Positions 7,980 through 16,585 of a stretch of 17,804 nt of DNA are shown here, piece after piece; the stretch's first letter is position 1, and the number at the start of each line of letters is the position of its first letter. The notes below the pieces were generated by a model. That model worked only from the letters and a program-made list of their open reading frames with translations. It did not search any database and was not told the origin of the DNA. The DNA is from an uncultured Pseudomonadota bacterium. GTDB taxonomy: Bacteria; Pseudomonadota; Gammaproteobacteria; Burkholderiales; Methylophilaceae. The stretch covers positions 1 through 17,804 of the forward strand of contig CAINWC010000047.1 in NCBI GenBank assembly GCA_903854305.1, read 5' to 3'. Made by a program: the position numbers and the translations under genes.

Positions 7980-8456
7980 TTAAATACCATCAAAATAACT
8001 CTGTAATATGGTTTGTGCCGCCACTTGGTCTAGCATCACTTTTTGCGCGCGGCCTTTAATGCCTGTTTGATTCAACATGTCACTGGCTTCTACGGAGCTG
8101 TATCGTTCATCAATCAACATGACGGGGATGTTAAAGCGGCCATTTAGCCGTCTAGCAAACTTTTTACAGAGTTGCGTTACGCTAGTTTCAGCGCCGTCTA
8201 AGCTTAACGGCAATCCGACGATGAGTAGTTTCGGCTGCCATTCTTTGATGAGTTTACTAATGACTTCAAAGCGCACATCATTACTTTCGTTGTCTATGGT
8301 GGTGAGTGGGTTGGCGCTGGCCAGCAAGTGTTCGCCAACCGCGATGCCTATGCGTTGCTCGCCAAAATCAAAGCACAATACGGTGCTGGCTAATACGATT
8401 TTTGCATCGTAAATATTTTCGTTATCAATCAGTTGGCCGTGCGTTGCAACCGCCAT
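7980..8456 (-). CDS. ruvX: Putative pre-16S rRNA nuclease YqgF/RuvX
   Basis: This RNase H-fold protein of the YqgF family has 158 residues; it is implicated in trimming the 5' end of 16S rRNA, and the older Holliday-junction resolvase name survives. Acidic motifs are visible: LCFDFGEQRIGIAV (D30), LIVGLPLSLDG, LIDERYSSVEA (D116, E117) and DQVAAQTILQ (D143). The core normally starts a few residues before D30, so this start adds about 20 residues. It is kept because the ATG shares its A with the stop of yqgE (TAATG, one-base overlap), a classic coupling arrangement, and no better start lies inside. The yqgE-ruvX-pyrR order is conserved in many proteobacteria. Confidence 0.92.
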   Translation of the reverse strand: MAVATHGQLIDNENIYDAKIVLASTVLCFDFGEQRIGIAVGEHLLASANPLTTIDNESNDVRFEVISKLIKEWQPKLLIVGLPLSLDGAETSVTQLCKKFARRLNGRFNIPVMLIDERYSSVEASDMLNQTGIKGRAQKVMLDQVAAQTILQSYFDGI

Positions 8457-9034
8457 TAAGCGTGACCTGCTACATCGGATAACATGGCTGGATCCACACC
8501 TAACAAAGCCAATGTTGCGTTTAGCTTGTCATCGTGTTTGGTTTCGTACAAAATTTTATGCAGGGTTTCTACGTCTTTGGCCTGTACAGATAACCAGGCG
8601 TTTTGTGCGATTTCTTGCTCTAACTGTCCTGGTGTCCAACCTGCGTATCCTAGTGTGAGCAACATTTTTTCTGGGCCAGCACCGATCCCTACAGACTCTA
8701 AAATATCTTTAGAGGTAGTGAGCGCGGTGTTTTCTGCAACAGTAATCGTGCTATCCCACTCACCTGCGGCGGTTTCATGCAACACAAAACCGCGCTCAGG
8801 TTGCACGGGGCCACCATACAATACATGCTGCTGTGCTACTAAACTGTTGAGTAACTCAACATTTATTTTTTCAAATAATGTTTCGTAGGTGACCTCGGTA
8901 GGGCGGTTAATCATCACGCCCATCGCACCGTCTTTATTATGCGTACAGATGAAAGTGACGGATTTAGCGAAAAATGGGTCTGTCATGGCGGGCATGGCGA
9001 TGAGAAAGTGACCAGTAAGATTAACGTTTTCCAA
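8456..9034 (-). CDS. yqgE: UPF0301 / DUF179 family protein YqgE
   Basis: The product has 192 residues, the usual length, and carries the UPF0301 core: GHFLIAMPAMTDPFFAKSV, DGAMGVMINRP, VLYGGPVQPERGFVLH, LLTLGYAGWTPGQLEQEI and AWLSV. The molecular function is unknown; the family sits beside ruvX in many proteobacteria. The start is TTG at 9034. The frame upstream meets a stop within seven codons and has no ATG or GTG, and the next internal ATG lies within the conserved core, so TTG is well supported. A GGGTGA-like ribosome site lies about 10 bases upstream. The gap to ribBX is 65 bases. Confidence 0.92.
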   Translation of the reverse strand: MENVNLTGHFLIAMPAMTDPFFAKSVTFICTHNKDGAMGVMINRPTEVTYETLFEKINVELLNSLVAQQHVLYGGPVQPERGFVLHETAAGEWDSTITVAENTALTTSKDILESVGIGAGPEKMLLTLGYAGWTPGQLEQEIAQNAWLSVQAKDVETLHKILYETKHDDKLNATLALLGVDPAMLSDVAGHA

Positions 9035-9099
9035 TGTAATTATTTCACCCTATATAGTTGTTTGTTGTAGCTAAATTCAGTGTTGCGCATCACTTGGCA

Positions 9100-10239
9100 T
9101 CAGCTGTTTTTATCTGCTTCTAAATACCCCGTCACTTCTAAACCAAAGCCAGCCATGCTTGGCATTTTTCGTGGTGTAGCCAGTAGCTTCATTTTGCCTA
9201 CGCCACAATCTAGCAATATTTGCGAGCCTATGCCATAAGTGCGTAGCTCCTGGTTAATGCGGATTGGCTCATCGGCGCCTTGAATGCGCTCTACAATCAT
9301 GGCACCAGTTTCTTGTTGATGCAATAACACCATCACACCCACGTCTGCATTAGCGATTACCCTCATTGCGGCTAAGGTATTCCAGCTATGTGAGCAGCTG
9401 GTGCTATCTAATAAATCAAATATTGAAAGCGGCTCATGTACGCGCACCAGCACTTCTTGCTCAGGCGTCGGTGTGCCTTTGATTAAGGCTAGATGCGTCT
9501 CTTTGGCAATTTTATCGTGATATGCGATCAACTTCATTTCACCATATGGTGTTTGAATCATGCGTTCGGCGGCACGTTCGACTAATCTTTCTGTTTGCGC
9601 ACGATACTGAATTAAATCTGCAATCGTACCGATTTTAAGTTGGTGTTCGGCGGCAAATAGCATCAGGTCCGGTAAGCGCGCCATGTTGCCGTCATCTTTC
9701 AGAATTTCACAAATCACGCTAGTGGGTTCGCAACCTGCTAAGTGCGCTAAGTCACAGCCAGCTTCTGTGTGGCCAGCACGCACCAGTACGCCACCATCCA
9801 TCGCAGCTAGTGGAAATATATGGCCAGGGCTGACAATATCTTCTGGCCTGGCATTCTTTGCTACAGCGGCTTGCACAGTCCGTGCGCGATCGGCTGCAGA
9901 AATTCCGGTAGTCACACCTTCCGCAGCCTCAATAGACACGGTGAAGTTGGTGCCCATGCGCGCACCATTTTTTTGTACCATTTTCGTCAGGTTTAACTGA
10001 TGGCAATGTGCTTCAGTCAAGGTTAAGCAAATAAGCCCACGGCCATATTTAGCCATAAAGTTAATGTGTTCAGCAGTTGCAAATTCTGCAGCCAGCACTA
10101 AATCACCTTCGTTTTCGCGATTTTCATCATCGACTAACACCACCATGCGGCCGAGCTTGATTTCCTCAATAATCTCTAAAGCCGAGCTAATTTTAATGCT
10201 GTCGTTGTTAATACTATTATTGCTAGTGCTGTTGTTCAT
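9100..10239 (-). CDS. ribBX: DHBP synthase with degenerate GTP cyclohydrolase II-like domain (RibBX type)
   Basis: The N-terminal domain (about 15-215) is an intact 3,4-dihydroxy-2-butanone-4-phosphate synthase that makes the four-carbon riboflavin precursor from ribulose 5-phosphate: RENEGD (41-46), FTVSIEA (99-105), [14 protein letters not shown] (138-144) and [10 protein letters not shown] (156-165). The C-terminal domain (220-375) looks like GTP cyclohydrolase II, ending in [11 protein letters not shown] and GFGLEV. Its zinc ligands are lost: the SEC motif is HEP (268-270), CDC is CSH (282-284), and RQEGRG is HQQETG (307-312). Cyclohydrolase activity is therefore unlikely. This fits the RibBX variant described in proteobacteria, although databases often label it ribBA. 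The start is uncertain: TTG at 10254 overlaps the ribE stop, while ATG at 10239 gives this 379-residue form. The first 15-18 residues are an Asn/Ser-rich tail. Confidence 0.88.
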   Translation of the reverse strand: MNNSTSNNSINNDSIKISSALEIIEEIKLGRMVVLVDDENRENEGDLVLAAEFATAEHINFMAKYGRGLICLTLTEAHCHQLNLTKMVQKNGARMGTNFTVSIEAAEGVTTGISAADRARTVQAAVAKNARPEDIVSPGHIFPLAAMDGGVLVRAGHTEAGCDLAHLAGCEPTSVICEILKDDGNMARLPDLMLFAAEHQLKIGTIADLIQYRAQTERLVERAAERMIQTPYGEMKLIAYHDKIAKETHLALIKGTPTPEQEVLVRVHEPLSIFDLLDSTSCSHSWNTLAAMRVIANADVGVMVLLHQQETGAMIVERIQGADEPIRINQELRTYGIGSQILLDCGVGKMKLLATPRKMPSMAGFGLEVTGYLEADKNS

Positions 10240-10250
10240 TATATTGCCAA

Positions 10251-10868
10251 TCAAGCTGGAGATTTATTCGGTTGGTTGTTAGAAGCCCATTCAGTCATGC
10301 GTTCTACATAACGGGCGATTTGGTCTACTTCTAAGTTGACTTTGCTACCCACATCTAAAAATTGCAGCGTGGTATTTTGTAATGTATGTGGAATCAAGTT
10401 CATGCTAAAAACATCGCCAGCCACCGTGTTGACAGTTAAGCTAACGCCGTTCACGCAAATTGAGCCTTTGACTGCAATGTATTTTGAAATGGCATGTGGC
10501 GCACGAATATCCAGTTTCCAGCAATCGCCTAGCTGCTCAAAAAGCACCACTTCGCCTACGCCATCTACATGACCGCTGACCAAATGGCCGCCCAGTCTAT
10601 CGCTCAGCCGTAATGCTTTTTCTAGATTTACCGCATGTTCAGTATCTAAGCCCACTGTGACGGATAAAGTTTCTTTGGAAACGTGCGCTTCAAAATGTGA
10701 CTCATTAAACGAAACAGCAGTGAGGCAAACGCCATTCACGGCAATGCTATCGCCAAGGTTAACGTCGTGCATATCTAGCCCTGCACAACGAATGTTGAGT
10801 TTAACGTCGTCACCCAAAACGGATACGCGTTCGATTTGACCGATGGTCTGAATGATGCCTGTAAACAT
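10251..10868 (-). CDS. ribE: Riboflavin synthase, alpha subunit
   Basis: The enzyme dismutates two 6,7-dimethyl-8-ribityllumazine molecules to riboflavin and the pyrimidinedione precursor. The 205 residues form two lumazine-binding barrels: one opening with [10 protein letters not shown] and containing [13 protein letters not shown] (38-50), the other starting near [13 protein letters not shown] (93-105) and containing [13 protein letters not shown] (133-145). The duplicated pattern is diagnostic. It is also called ribC in some species. It is first of the minus-strand run and is followed directly by ribBX. I see no FMN riboswitch in the 123 bases upstream. Confidence 0.96.
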   Translation of the reverse strand: MFTGIIQTIGQIERVSVLGDDVKLNIRCAGLDMHDVNLGDSIAVNGVCLTAVSFNESHFEAHVSKETLSVTVGLDTEHAVNLEKALRLSDRLGGHLVSGHVDGVGEVVLFEQLGDCWKLDIRAPHAISKYIAVKGSICVNGVSLTVNTVAGDVFSMNLIPHTLQNTTLQFLDVGSKVNLEVDQIARYVERMTEWASNNQPNKSPA

Positions 10869-10922
10869 GATGCAATTTTATCAGAGTTGGTGCGCAATAT
10901 GTTTCTGCATGTGAATGTATAA

Positions 10923-10937
10923 TTTGCATAATGCAAA
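10923..10937. promoter_or_regulatory. Perfect 15-bp palindrome in the ribE/HAD divergent gap
   Basis: TTTGCATAATGCAAA is a perfect inverted repeat with a single central base (TTTGCAT-A-ATGCAAA), centred on 10930. Related TGCAT/ATGCA pieces occur at 10870-10874 and 10906-10910. The gap separates divergently transcribed ribE and the HAD gene, so it must hold both promoters. A dimeric regulator site is a reasonable inference; no regulator family is recognised. Confidence 0.4.
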
Positions 10938-10991
10938 AATATTACGGCATATTAGCTTTGCTACATTGTAAACATTTGATGAAGGACTCCT

Positions 10992-11738
10992 ATGATTCAA
11001 GCGCTTATTTTTGATGTGGATGGTACGTTAGCTGATACTGAGCGGGATGGGCATCGACCTGCATTTAATCAGGCGTTTAAAGAGGCTGGTCTGGATTGGC
11101 ATTGGGATGTGACGCTGTATGGAGAGCTACTCGCAGTGACTGGTGGTAAAGAGCGTATCAATTATTATGTGGAACGCTATCACCCAGATTATAAACAAGC
11201 TGAGAGTTTTGCAGGCATTGTAGCAAAGCTACATCAGGACAAAACCCGTATTTATGCAGCGTTATTATCGACTGGAAAAATTCCGCTACGCACAGGTGTA
11301 AAACGGTTGTTGCTAGCGGCGCGTGCCGCAGGCTTAAGGCTTGCGATAGCCACTACTACCACACCAGAAAATGTTACTGCGCTTTTAAAATACACGTTGG
11401 GTGCCGATGCGCTTGGTTGGTTTGAAGTCATTGCGGCAGGTGATATCGTCCCAGCCAAGAAGCCTGCGCCTGATATTTATCTATGGGTGCTAGAAAAACT
11501 GCAACTCAAACCCGAAGCTTGTTTAGCGTTTGAGGATTCAGAAAATGGCCTAAAATCTAGCTTGGGTGCAGGTTTAAAAACGGTGGTGACTATCAATGAC
11601 TATACCGCCGACCACCATTTTGATGGCGCTGCCGTGGTGTTGAGCGATCTTGGTGAGCCTGATGCACGGTGCCAAATTTTGCATGGGGTTTTAAATGGCG
11701 CTGATTATGTTAATTTGGCTGTATTGGCGAATCTATGA
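10992..11738 (+). CDS. HAD-superfamily phosphatase, CbbY-like
   Basis: This is a 248-residue subfamily IA haloacid-dehalogenase hydrolase. Motif I is FDVDGT with nucleophile D8 and acid D10; the helical cap spans about 17-90; motif II is IATTTTPEN (T121); motif III lysine is in PAKKPAPDIY (K156/K157); motif IV is AFEDSENGL (E181, D182). The cap sequence and the KKPAPDIY and EDSENGL motifs are of the CbbY/CbbZ/Gph type. CbbY itself dephosphorylates xylulose 1,5-bisphosphate, an inhibitor of Rubisco, but no Calvin-cycle gene is nearby and the substrate cannot be read from the sequence. The ATG has AAGGA five bases upstream. It is transcribed away from ribE and is followed by a 258-base gap. Confidence 0.88.
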   Translation: MIQALIFDVDGTLADTERDGHRPAFNQAFKEAGLDWHWDVTLYGELLAVTGGKERINYYVERYHPDYKQAESFAGIVAKLHQDKTRIYAALLSTGKIPLRTGVKRLLLAARAAGLRLAIATTTTPENVTALLKYTLGADALGWFEVIAAGDIVPAKKPAPDIYLWVLEKLQLKPEACLAFEDSENGLKSSLGAGLKTVVTINDYTADHHFDGAAVVLSDLGEPDARCQILHGVLNGADYVNLAVLANL

Positions 11739-11996
11739 AAATGTGGCTGCGTATTGTTCTATTAGTTACGCTGATAAATTAGCGTATGTAATATAGATGA
11801 TGAGCTATTGCAACGATAGGTAAATGCAACAATCCCGGGCTACACTGGTTTGTAAATATAAGCTTGGATTCACGTGTAACAAGAGATCAGGCTGCAGTGC
11901 GTTTGGGGAAATGCAATTGTTCCAGAGAGTTTTCCAGCAATATGCGGCTGCAATATGTTTCTAAATTAAACGACTAAGCCTGTTAGAATTTATCCT
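11739..11996 (+). other. 258-base gap between HAD gene and lolC, content unclear
   Basis: The gap holds a perfect 6-bp stem with an 8-base loop (TACGCT at 11767-11772, AGCGTA at 11781-11786) shortly after the HAD stop, without a following T-run. A 46-codon ATG frame at 11824-11964 has AGG just upstream. A second, overlapping frame is also open from about 11806 to near 11973 but has no early ATG. Neither product resembles a family I know. GCAATATG occurs twice close together (11937-11957). It may be a relic gene, a small RNA or just spacer. Confidence 0.3.
11981..11989 (+). promoter_or_regulatory. Candidate extended -10 promoter, possible leaderless start of lolC
   Basis: TGTTAGAAT matches the extended -10 form TGnTATAAT with one mismatch. 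Its last base is 8 bases before the lolC ATG at 11997, so transcription would begin at about that ATG. No Shine-Dalgarno sequence lies before the ATG and no good -35 box is visible, as expected for an extended -10 promoter. The pattern is seen directly; promoter function is inferred. Confidence 0.35.
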
Positions 11997-13292
11997 ATGT
12001 TACAAAATATAAAATTATTTATCTCTAATTTATCCGTATTTGAATTGTTTGTGGGCATGCGTTACACGCGCGCCAAACGCAAAAATCATTTCATTTCATT
12101 TATTTCACTGACCAGCATGATTGGTATTGCGCTTGGCGTAGCGGCTTTAATCGTGGTGCTTTCGGTGATGAACGGCTTCCAAAAAGAGTTGCGCACACGC
12201 ATTTTAGGTGTGGCGTCACATTTGGAAATCACGGGTAGTAATAACACACTCAGCGATTGGCCTCATGTTGTTGAATCGTCACTCAAGCATGAACATGTAT
12301 TAGCCAGCGCACCTTATATCACGGCGCAGGCGATGCTTAGTTATGATCAAGGTGTGCAGGGCGCAATTGTGCGAGGTGTGCTGCCAGCGGCTGAAGATAA
12401 AGTGGCAGATCTAGGTCGCCATATGAAGGTGGGCAGTCTGACGGATCTGCGATCAGGCGAATTTGGCATTATTTTAGGCGCTGATTTAGCGTTTGCTTTG
12501 GGCGCAAAAATGGGTGACAAAGTGGTAGTAATGGCGCCACAAGGCCAGTTTACACCTACAGGCGTAGTGCCACGTTTGAAGCAATTTACCGTGGTAGGCT
12601 TATTCCAAATTGGCATGTATGAGTATGATGCGGGCTTAGCGCTGATTCATATGGACGATGCCGCTAAGTTGTATCGCATGGATAATAAGGTATCGGGCGT
12701 GCGTTTAAAGTTGGATGATTTATTCAATGCGCCTGTGATAGCTGCAACGCTGTCAGACCAGTTGAATCAGCCGCCAAGTCAATACGGCACTTATTATGTG
12801 ACAGACTGGACACAGCAGCACGCTAACTTTTTTAAAGCCGTACAAATGGAAAAGCGTGTCATGTTTATTATTTTGACCTTAATCGTGGCAGTCGCCGCAT
12901 TTAATATCGTTTCTACGCTAGTGATGGCAGTCACTGATAAGCGCGCAGACATTGCGATTATGCGCACGCTAGGTGCCAGCCCAAGCAGTATCATGATAAT
13001 TTTCATTATTCAAGGCGCGTTAATCGGCATTATCGGCACTGTGTTTGGCGCAGTTTTCGGCATTATTATCGCGCTGAATATTGAAACGATTATTCCGTTT
13101 ATTGAAGGCTTGTTTCATGTGCAGTTTTTGGCAAAAGATGTCTATTACATCAGCGATTTACCTTCCGATCTAGTGTGGTCCGATGTGATCACTATTGTGA
13201 TGATGTCGTTTATCTTGAGCTTAATCGCAACGCTGTATCCTAGCTGGAGAGCCAGTAAAATAAACCCTGCTGAGGCATTGAGGTATGAATAG
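11997..13292 (+). CDS. lolC: Lipoprotein-releasing ABC transporter permease, LolC/LolE family
   Basis: This inner-membrane permease works with LolD to release outer-membrane lipoproteins to LolA. The 431 residues have the LolC/E topology: the cytoplasmic opening [16 protein letters not shown] (20-35), a first membrane segment to about residue 60 ([20 protein letters not shown]), a large periplasmic domain (60-275), and three C-terminal membrane segments (about 283-308, 325-360, 388-415). [21 protein letters not shown] is the family C-terminus. Only one LolC/E subunit gene is here, directly before lolD, so the complex may be a homodimer of this protein (LolF-like arrangement), unless a lolE lies elsewhere. 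The ATG at 11997 lacks a ribosome site and adds about 20 residues before the conserved start region. Confidence 0.93.
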   Translation: MLQNIKLFISNLSVFELFVGMRYTRAKRKNHFISFISLTSMIGIALGVAALIVVLSVMNGFQKELRTRILGVASHLEITGSNNTLSDWPHVVESSLKHEHVLASAPYITAQAMLSYDQGVQGAIVRGVLPAAEDKVADLGRHMKVGSLTDLRSGEFGIILGADLAFALGAKMGDKVVVMAPQGQFTPTGVVPRLKQFTVVGLFQIGMYEYDAGLALIHMDDAAKLYRMDNKVSGVRLKLDDLFNAPVIAATLSDQLNQPPSQYGTYYVTDWTQQHANFFKAVQMEKRVMFIILTLIVAVAAFNIVSTLVMAVTDKRADIAIMRTLGASPSSIMIIFIIQGALIGIIGTVFGAVFGIIIALNIETIIPFIEGLFHVQFLAKDVYYISDLPSDLVWSDVITIVMMSFILSLIATLYPSWRASKINPAEALRYE

Positions 13293-13980
13293 TATGGCGA
13301 GTCATATGGACAATAATATTGTATCTTGTAGCGCCCTGCACAAAACTTATCATGGTTTAGAAGTCGCGGTGCTTAACGGTATAGATTTACACGTGAATGC
13401 TGGCGAGCAAGTGGCGATTGTCGGCACCTCAGGTTCTGGTAAAAGTACGTTATTGCATTTGTTGGGTGGCTTAGATACGCCTAGTAGCGGAGAAGTGCGC
13501 ATACTCAACCAAGATTTAGCGAATATGAGTGAAACAAAAAAAGGCCAGTTACGTAATCAGTCGCTAGGTTTTGTGTATCAGTTTCATCACTTGTTACCAG
13601 AGTTCACCGCGTTGGAGAATGTGGCTTTGCCCTTGCTGATTCGCCGTATGGCACGTGAACAAGCATTAACCGTCGCGGCAGAAACACTCACTAAAGTTGG
13701 TCTGCAGCATCGGTTAGAACACATGCCAGGTGAGCTCTCAGGCGGCGAGCGTCAACGCGCTGCAGTGGCACGTGCTTTGGTTACAAAGCCGCAATGTATA
13801 TTGGCCGATGAGCCTACTGGTAATCTTGATCGCCATACCGCGCATGCGGTATTTGATTTGTTGCTAGAGATGAATCAAACGCAACAGCTTAGCTTGGTCG
13901 TGGTGACGCATGACTTAGAACTCGCAAAGAAAATGCAGCGACAATATCAGCTGGTTGATGGCCGATTACAAGCACTTTAA
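13285..13980 (+). CDS. lolD: Lipoprotein-releasing system ATP-binding protein LolD
   Basis: LolD is the ATPase of the lipoprotein-releasing ABC transporter, associated with LolC on the cytoplasmic face. The 231 residues carry Walker [10 protein letters not shown] (47-55), the Q-loop [18 protein letters not shown] that is typical of LolD, signature LSGGERQR (151-158), Walker [12 protein letters not shown] (172-182) and H-loop H209 in VVTHD. The ATG at 13285 overlaps lolC by 8 bases, with AGG only one base away; the in-frame ATG at 13294 has better spacing to the same AGG (10 bases) and is an alternative. Translation is probably coupled to lolC. Confidence 0.96.
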   Translation: MNSMASHMDNNIVSCSALHKTYHGLEVAVLNGIDLHVNAGEQVAIVGTSGSGKSTLLHLLGGLDTPSSGEVRILNQDLANMSETKKGQLRNQSLGFVYQFHHLLPEFTALENVALPLLIRRMAREQALTVAAETLTKVGLQHRLEHMPGELSGGERQRAAVARALVTKPQCILADEPTGNLDRHTAHAVFDLLLEMNQTQQLSLVVVTHDLELAKKMQRQYQLVDGRLQAL

Positions 13981-14022
13981 TTTGCCAAGTTCGGCTGCCT
14001 TAATCTTGATCTCGATGTAACA

Positions 14023-16464
14023 ATGATTATTGCCGCACTGATGTTTGTGTTTGGTGCTTGGAATGTGCAACAGCTAGCGCAACTGCCAAGCATTTATTGG
14101 TTGTGCTGCGCCTTTGTTGTTTTGGTGATTATATTTCTAACGCAAAATCATCCGCGCTTTTCGCGCTATTTTTATACCCCAAAACTGTTAAAAGAGTTTT
14201 TATTATGCGCCGCCGCTTTTATCTTTGGTGTTTGTTGGGCTAGTGCTTTAGCGTTGTGGCGTATGAGTGATGAGCTGCCCCACGCTTGGGAGCAACAAAC
14301 CATCAAAGTCATCGGTGTTGTTGCAAGCGTACCAGAGGCAACGGAGCGAGGCACAAGATTCAAATTTGATGTAGAGAAAATACTCACGAAAGATGCGCTT
14401 GTTCCACAACATATTAGTCTTAATCAATACAGCACGTATCAAAATTACGGTAATAAACCCCAGCAACGCGCTAGCGTTAAAGAGCTTCCAGCACAATTAA
14501 CCCCATTTAAAGCAGGCGAGCGCTGGCAGTTATTTGTGCGCTTGAAGCGACCGCATGGCACCGCGAACCCGCATGGGTTTGATTTTGAATCATGGGCGTT
14601 AAGCGAGAATATACGCGCCATGGGTAGCATTAAAAATAATACTGAAAACAAAAAACTGAACACTTTTGTTTGGCAACCACGTTATGTGGTTGAGCATCTG
14701 CGTGAAAATATCAAGCAACGCATTACCCATGTTTTAGCTGGTAAGCCTTATCTTGGCATCATTCAAGCGTTGGTGATGGGTGATGACAGCCAAATTACAG
14801 TGAATGATTGGCAAGTGTTTTTACGCACGGGAGTCAGTCATTTAGTCTCTATTTCAGGGCTTCATATCACGATGTTGGCTGGGTTAGCATTTGGTTTCGT
14901 TAGTTGTATTTGGCGGCATAGCCCTGGCTTGATGATGCACTTGCCCACACGTAAAGCCGCAGTGATTGCTGGTACTGTCACGGGCTTGGCTTATGCACTC
15001 ATTGCAGGATTCTCTGTACCATCGCAACGTACTTTTTATATGTTGCTGGTATTTGCTGTTGCTTTATGGACTGGGCGTCAGTTGGCGATTTCGCAGGTAT
15101 TAGCGATTGCCTTATTTATTGTGGTGTTGCTTGACCCTTGGGCAGTTAATGCGCCGGGTTTTTGGTTGTCATTTGGCGCAGTGGCGATGCTCGCTTATGC
15201 TTTAGGTGCGAGAATCGGGAAAATGCACTGGTTCAGGGCGGCGTTGCAAACGCAATGGGCCGTCACCATCGGCATGTTGCCTTTATTGCTGGTGATGTTT
15301 AACCAAACCTCCATCATTTCACCCATCGCTAATGCCTTCGCCATTCCGTTGATTAGTTTTGTGGTGACGCCTTTGGCTCTGTTAGGTAGTTTTCTGCCAA
15401 TTGATGCGCCGCTTCATTGGTCATACCAAGCCTTAGAAATTGGCATGATTGCCCTGAAATGGCTCAATCAATTGCCAATGGCTACTTGGCAGCAGCATGC
15501 ACCAGCTACATGGACGTTATTGCCTGCAATGTTAGGCATGCTGTGGCTTTTACTACCGCGTGGCTTCCCAATGCGTTGGCTGGGTTTGATCGGGTTTTTT
15601 CCTATGATTTTAATTGTGCCGGTAAAGCCAAATATAGGCGATATGAAAGTCACGGTATTAGATGTTGGGCAAGGCTTAAGTGTAGTGGTGCAAACAGCTA
15701 CGCATACGTTATTGTATGACGCTGGCCCCAAATTTAATGAGCAAAGTGATGCCGGTAGTCGTATTGTCGTGCCATTCTTACGTGGCGAAGGGATTAAAAA
15801 AATTGATGGATTTATAGTGAGTCATCATGACATTGATCATAGTGGCGGCATGGCCTCAGTGCTGGCGTTAATACCTGTTACCTGGCTAGCTAGCTCGTTC
15901 ACAGCACAAATTGAAGCTTCTGACTCGCAAAAGAAAATCCCTTGTTTTGCCGGGCAAGTGTGGGTTTGGGACAAGGTGCAGTTTGAGGTGTTGTATCCAG
16001 CCATTGAAAGCTATGATGATGCAAAAGTAACAGATAATAATCGTAGCTGTGTACTCAAAGTCACCAGTCAGGCGGGCAGTCTCTTATTGACGGGTGATAT
16101 AGAAAAGGATGCGGAGTTAGCCTTATTAAATATCAACCCAGAGAAATTAAAGAGCAATGTGCTTACCGTGCCGCATCACGGCAGTAAAACATCATCAACT
16201 TACGGCTTTATTGCTGCGGTGGCGCCCAGTGTTAGTGTGTTTACTGCAGGTTATTTAAACCGCTTTGGGCATCCAAAGCCTTTAGTTGTTCAACGATACC
16301 AATCATTTGGCGGCATCATGCACCGCTCTGATTATGACGGTGCGGTACAGATAGACTTTGTGAGCAATGCACAAACTAAAAGTCAAGTTTTGGTAGAAAA
16401 TTGGCGAAGGCAGCATCAATATTATTGGCAGGATGCATTTTTGCCAGAGGTTGCAGTTGAATAG
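14023..16464 (+). CDS. comEC: DNA internalisation / competence protein ComEC/Rec2
   Basis: ComEC is the inner-membrane channel that brings single-stranded DNA into the cytoplasm during natural transformation. The 813-residue product has an N-terminal region with membrane segments and an OB-like DUF4131 domain (about 30-220), the multi-spanning competence domain (about 235-520, including GVSHLVSISGLHITML near 270-284), and a C-terminal metallo-beta-lactamase-like domain with LDVGQG (546-551), SHHDIDHSGG (600-609), LLTGDIE (688-694) and VPHHGSKTSS (716-725). The metal-binding motifs look intact. It starts 42 bases after lolD in the same frame. No ATG, GTG or TTG lies between the lolD stop and this ATG, and no clear ribosome site is visible. 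Its length and three-domain structure are complete. Confidence 0.95.
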   Translation: MIIAALMFVFGAWNVQQLAQLPSIYWLCCAFVVLVIIFLTQNHPRFSRYFYTPKLLKEFLLCAAAFIFGVCWASALALWRMSDELPHAWEQQTIKVIGVVASVPEATERGTRFKFDVEKILTKDALVPQHISLNQYSTYQNYGNKPQQRASVKELPAQLTPFKAGERWQLFVRLKRPHGTANPHGFDFESWALSENIRAMGSIKNNTENKKLNTFVWQPRYVVEHLRENIKQRITHVLAGKPYLGIIQALVMGDDSQITVNDWQVFLRTGVSHLVSISGLHITMLAGLAFGFVSCIWRHSPGLMMHLPTRKAAVIAGTVTGLAYALIAGFSVPSQRTFYMLLVFAVALWTGRQLAISQVLAIALFIVVLLDPWAVNAPGFWLSFGAVAMLAYALGARIGKMHWFRAALQTQWAVTIGMLPLLLVMFNQTSIISPIANAFAIPLISFVVTPLALLGSFLPIDAPLHWSYQALEIGMIALKWLNQLPMATWQQHAPATWTLLPAMLGMLWLLLPRGFPMRWLGLIGFFPMILIVPVKPNIGDMKVTVLDVGQGLSVVVQTATHTLLYDAGPKFNEQSDAGSRIVVPFLRGEGIKKIDGFIVSHHDIDHSGGMASVLALIPVTWLASSFTAQIEASDSQKKIPCFAGQVWVWDKVQFEVLYPAIESYDDAKVTDNNRSCVLKVTSQAGSLLLTGDIEKDAELALLNINPEKLKSNVLTVPHHGSKTSSTYGFIAAVAPSVSVFTAGYLNRFGHPKPLVVQRYQSFGGIMHRSDYDGAVQIDFVSNAQTKSQVLVENWRRQHQYYWQDAFLPEVAVE

Positions 16465-16495
16465 TCGATTGGATTTTTGACGCGTTTTTTAGATA

Positions 16496-16547
16496 AGGTT
16501 TAGGGTGAATTTGAATATCAATGACAGGAGTAGCTTGCCCAAAACCT
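16496..16547 (+). repeat. Imperfect inverted repeat downstream of comEC
   Basis: AGGTTTAGGG (16496-16505) can pair with CCCAAAACCT (16538-16547) with 9 of 10 positions matched, around a 32-base loop containing AGGAG. There is no T-run after it. It lies in the 198-base gap between comEC and exbB and could be a leader-RNA structure of exbB or a 3'-end structure of comEC. Confidence 0.35.
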
Positions 16548-16585
16548 GACTTACAGCTAAAGTATCGCTCATATAAACTTTGTCG

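Noticed and set aside
10894..10906. GCAATATGTTTCT also occurs at 11950-11962, flanking the HAD gene as a direct repeat.
   Set aside because: A 13-base repeat is expected by chance in a window of this size, and there are no mobile-element genes or longer homology.
11921..11929. TCCAGAGAG resembles the core of the Bacillus PyrR RNA-binding loop.
   Set aside because: It is a nine-base match upstream of lolC, not of any pyr gene, lacks the rest of the consensus and no terminator structure follows.
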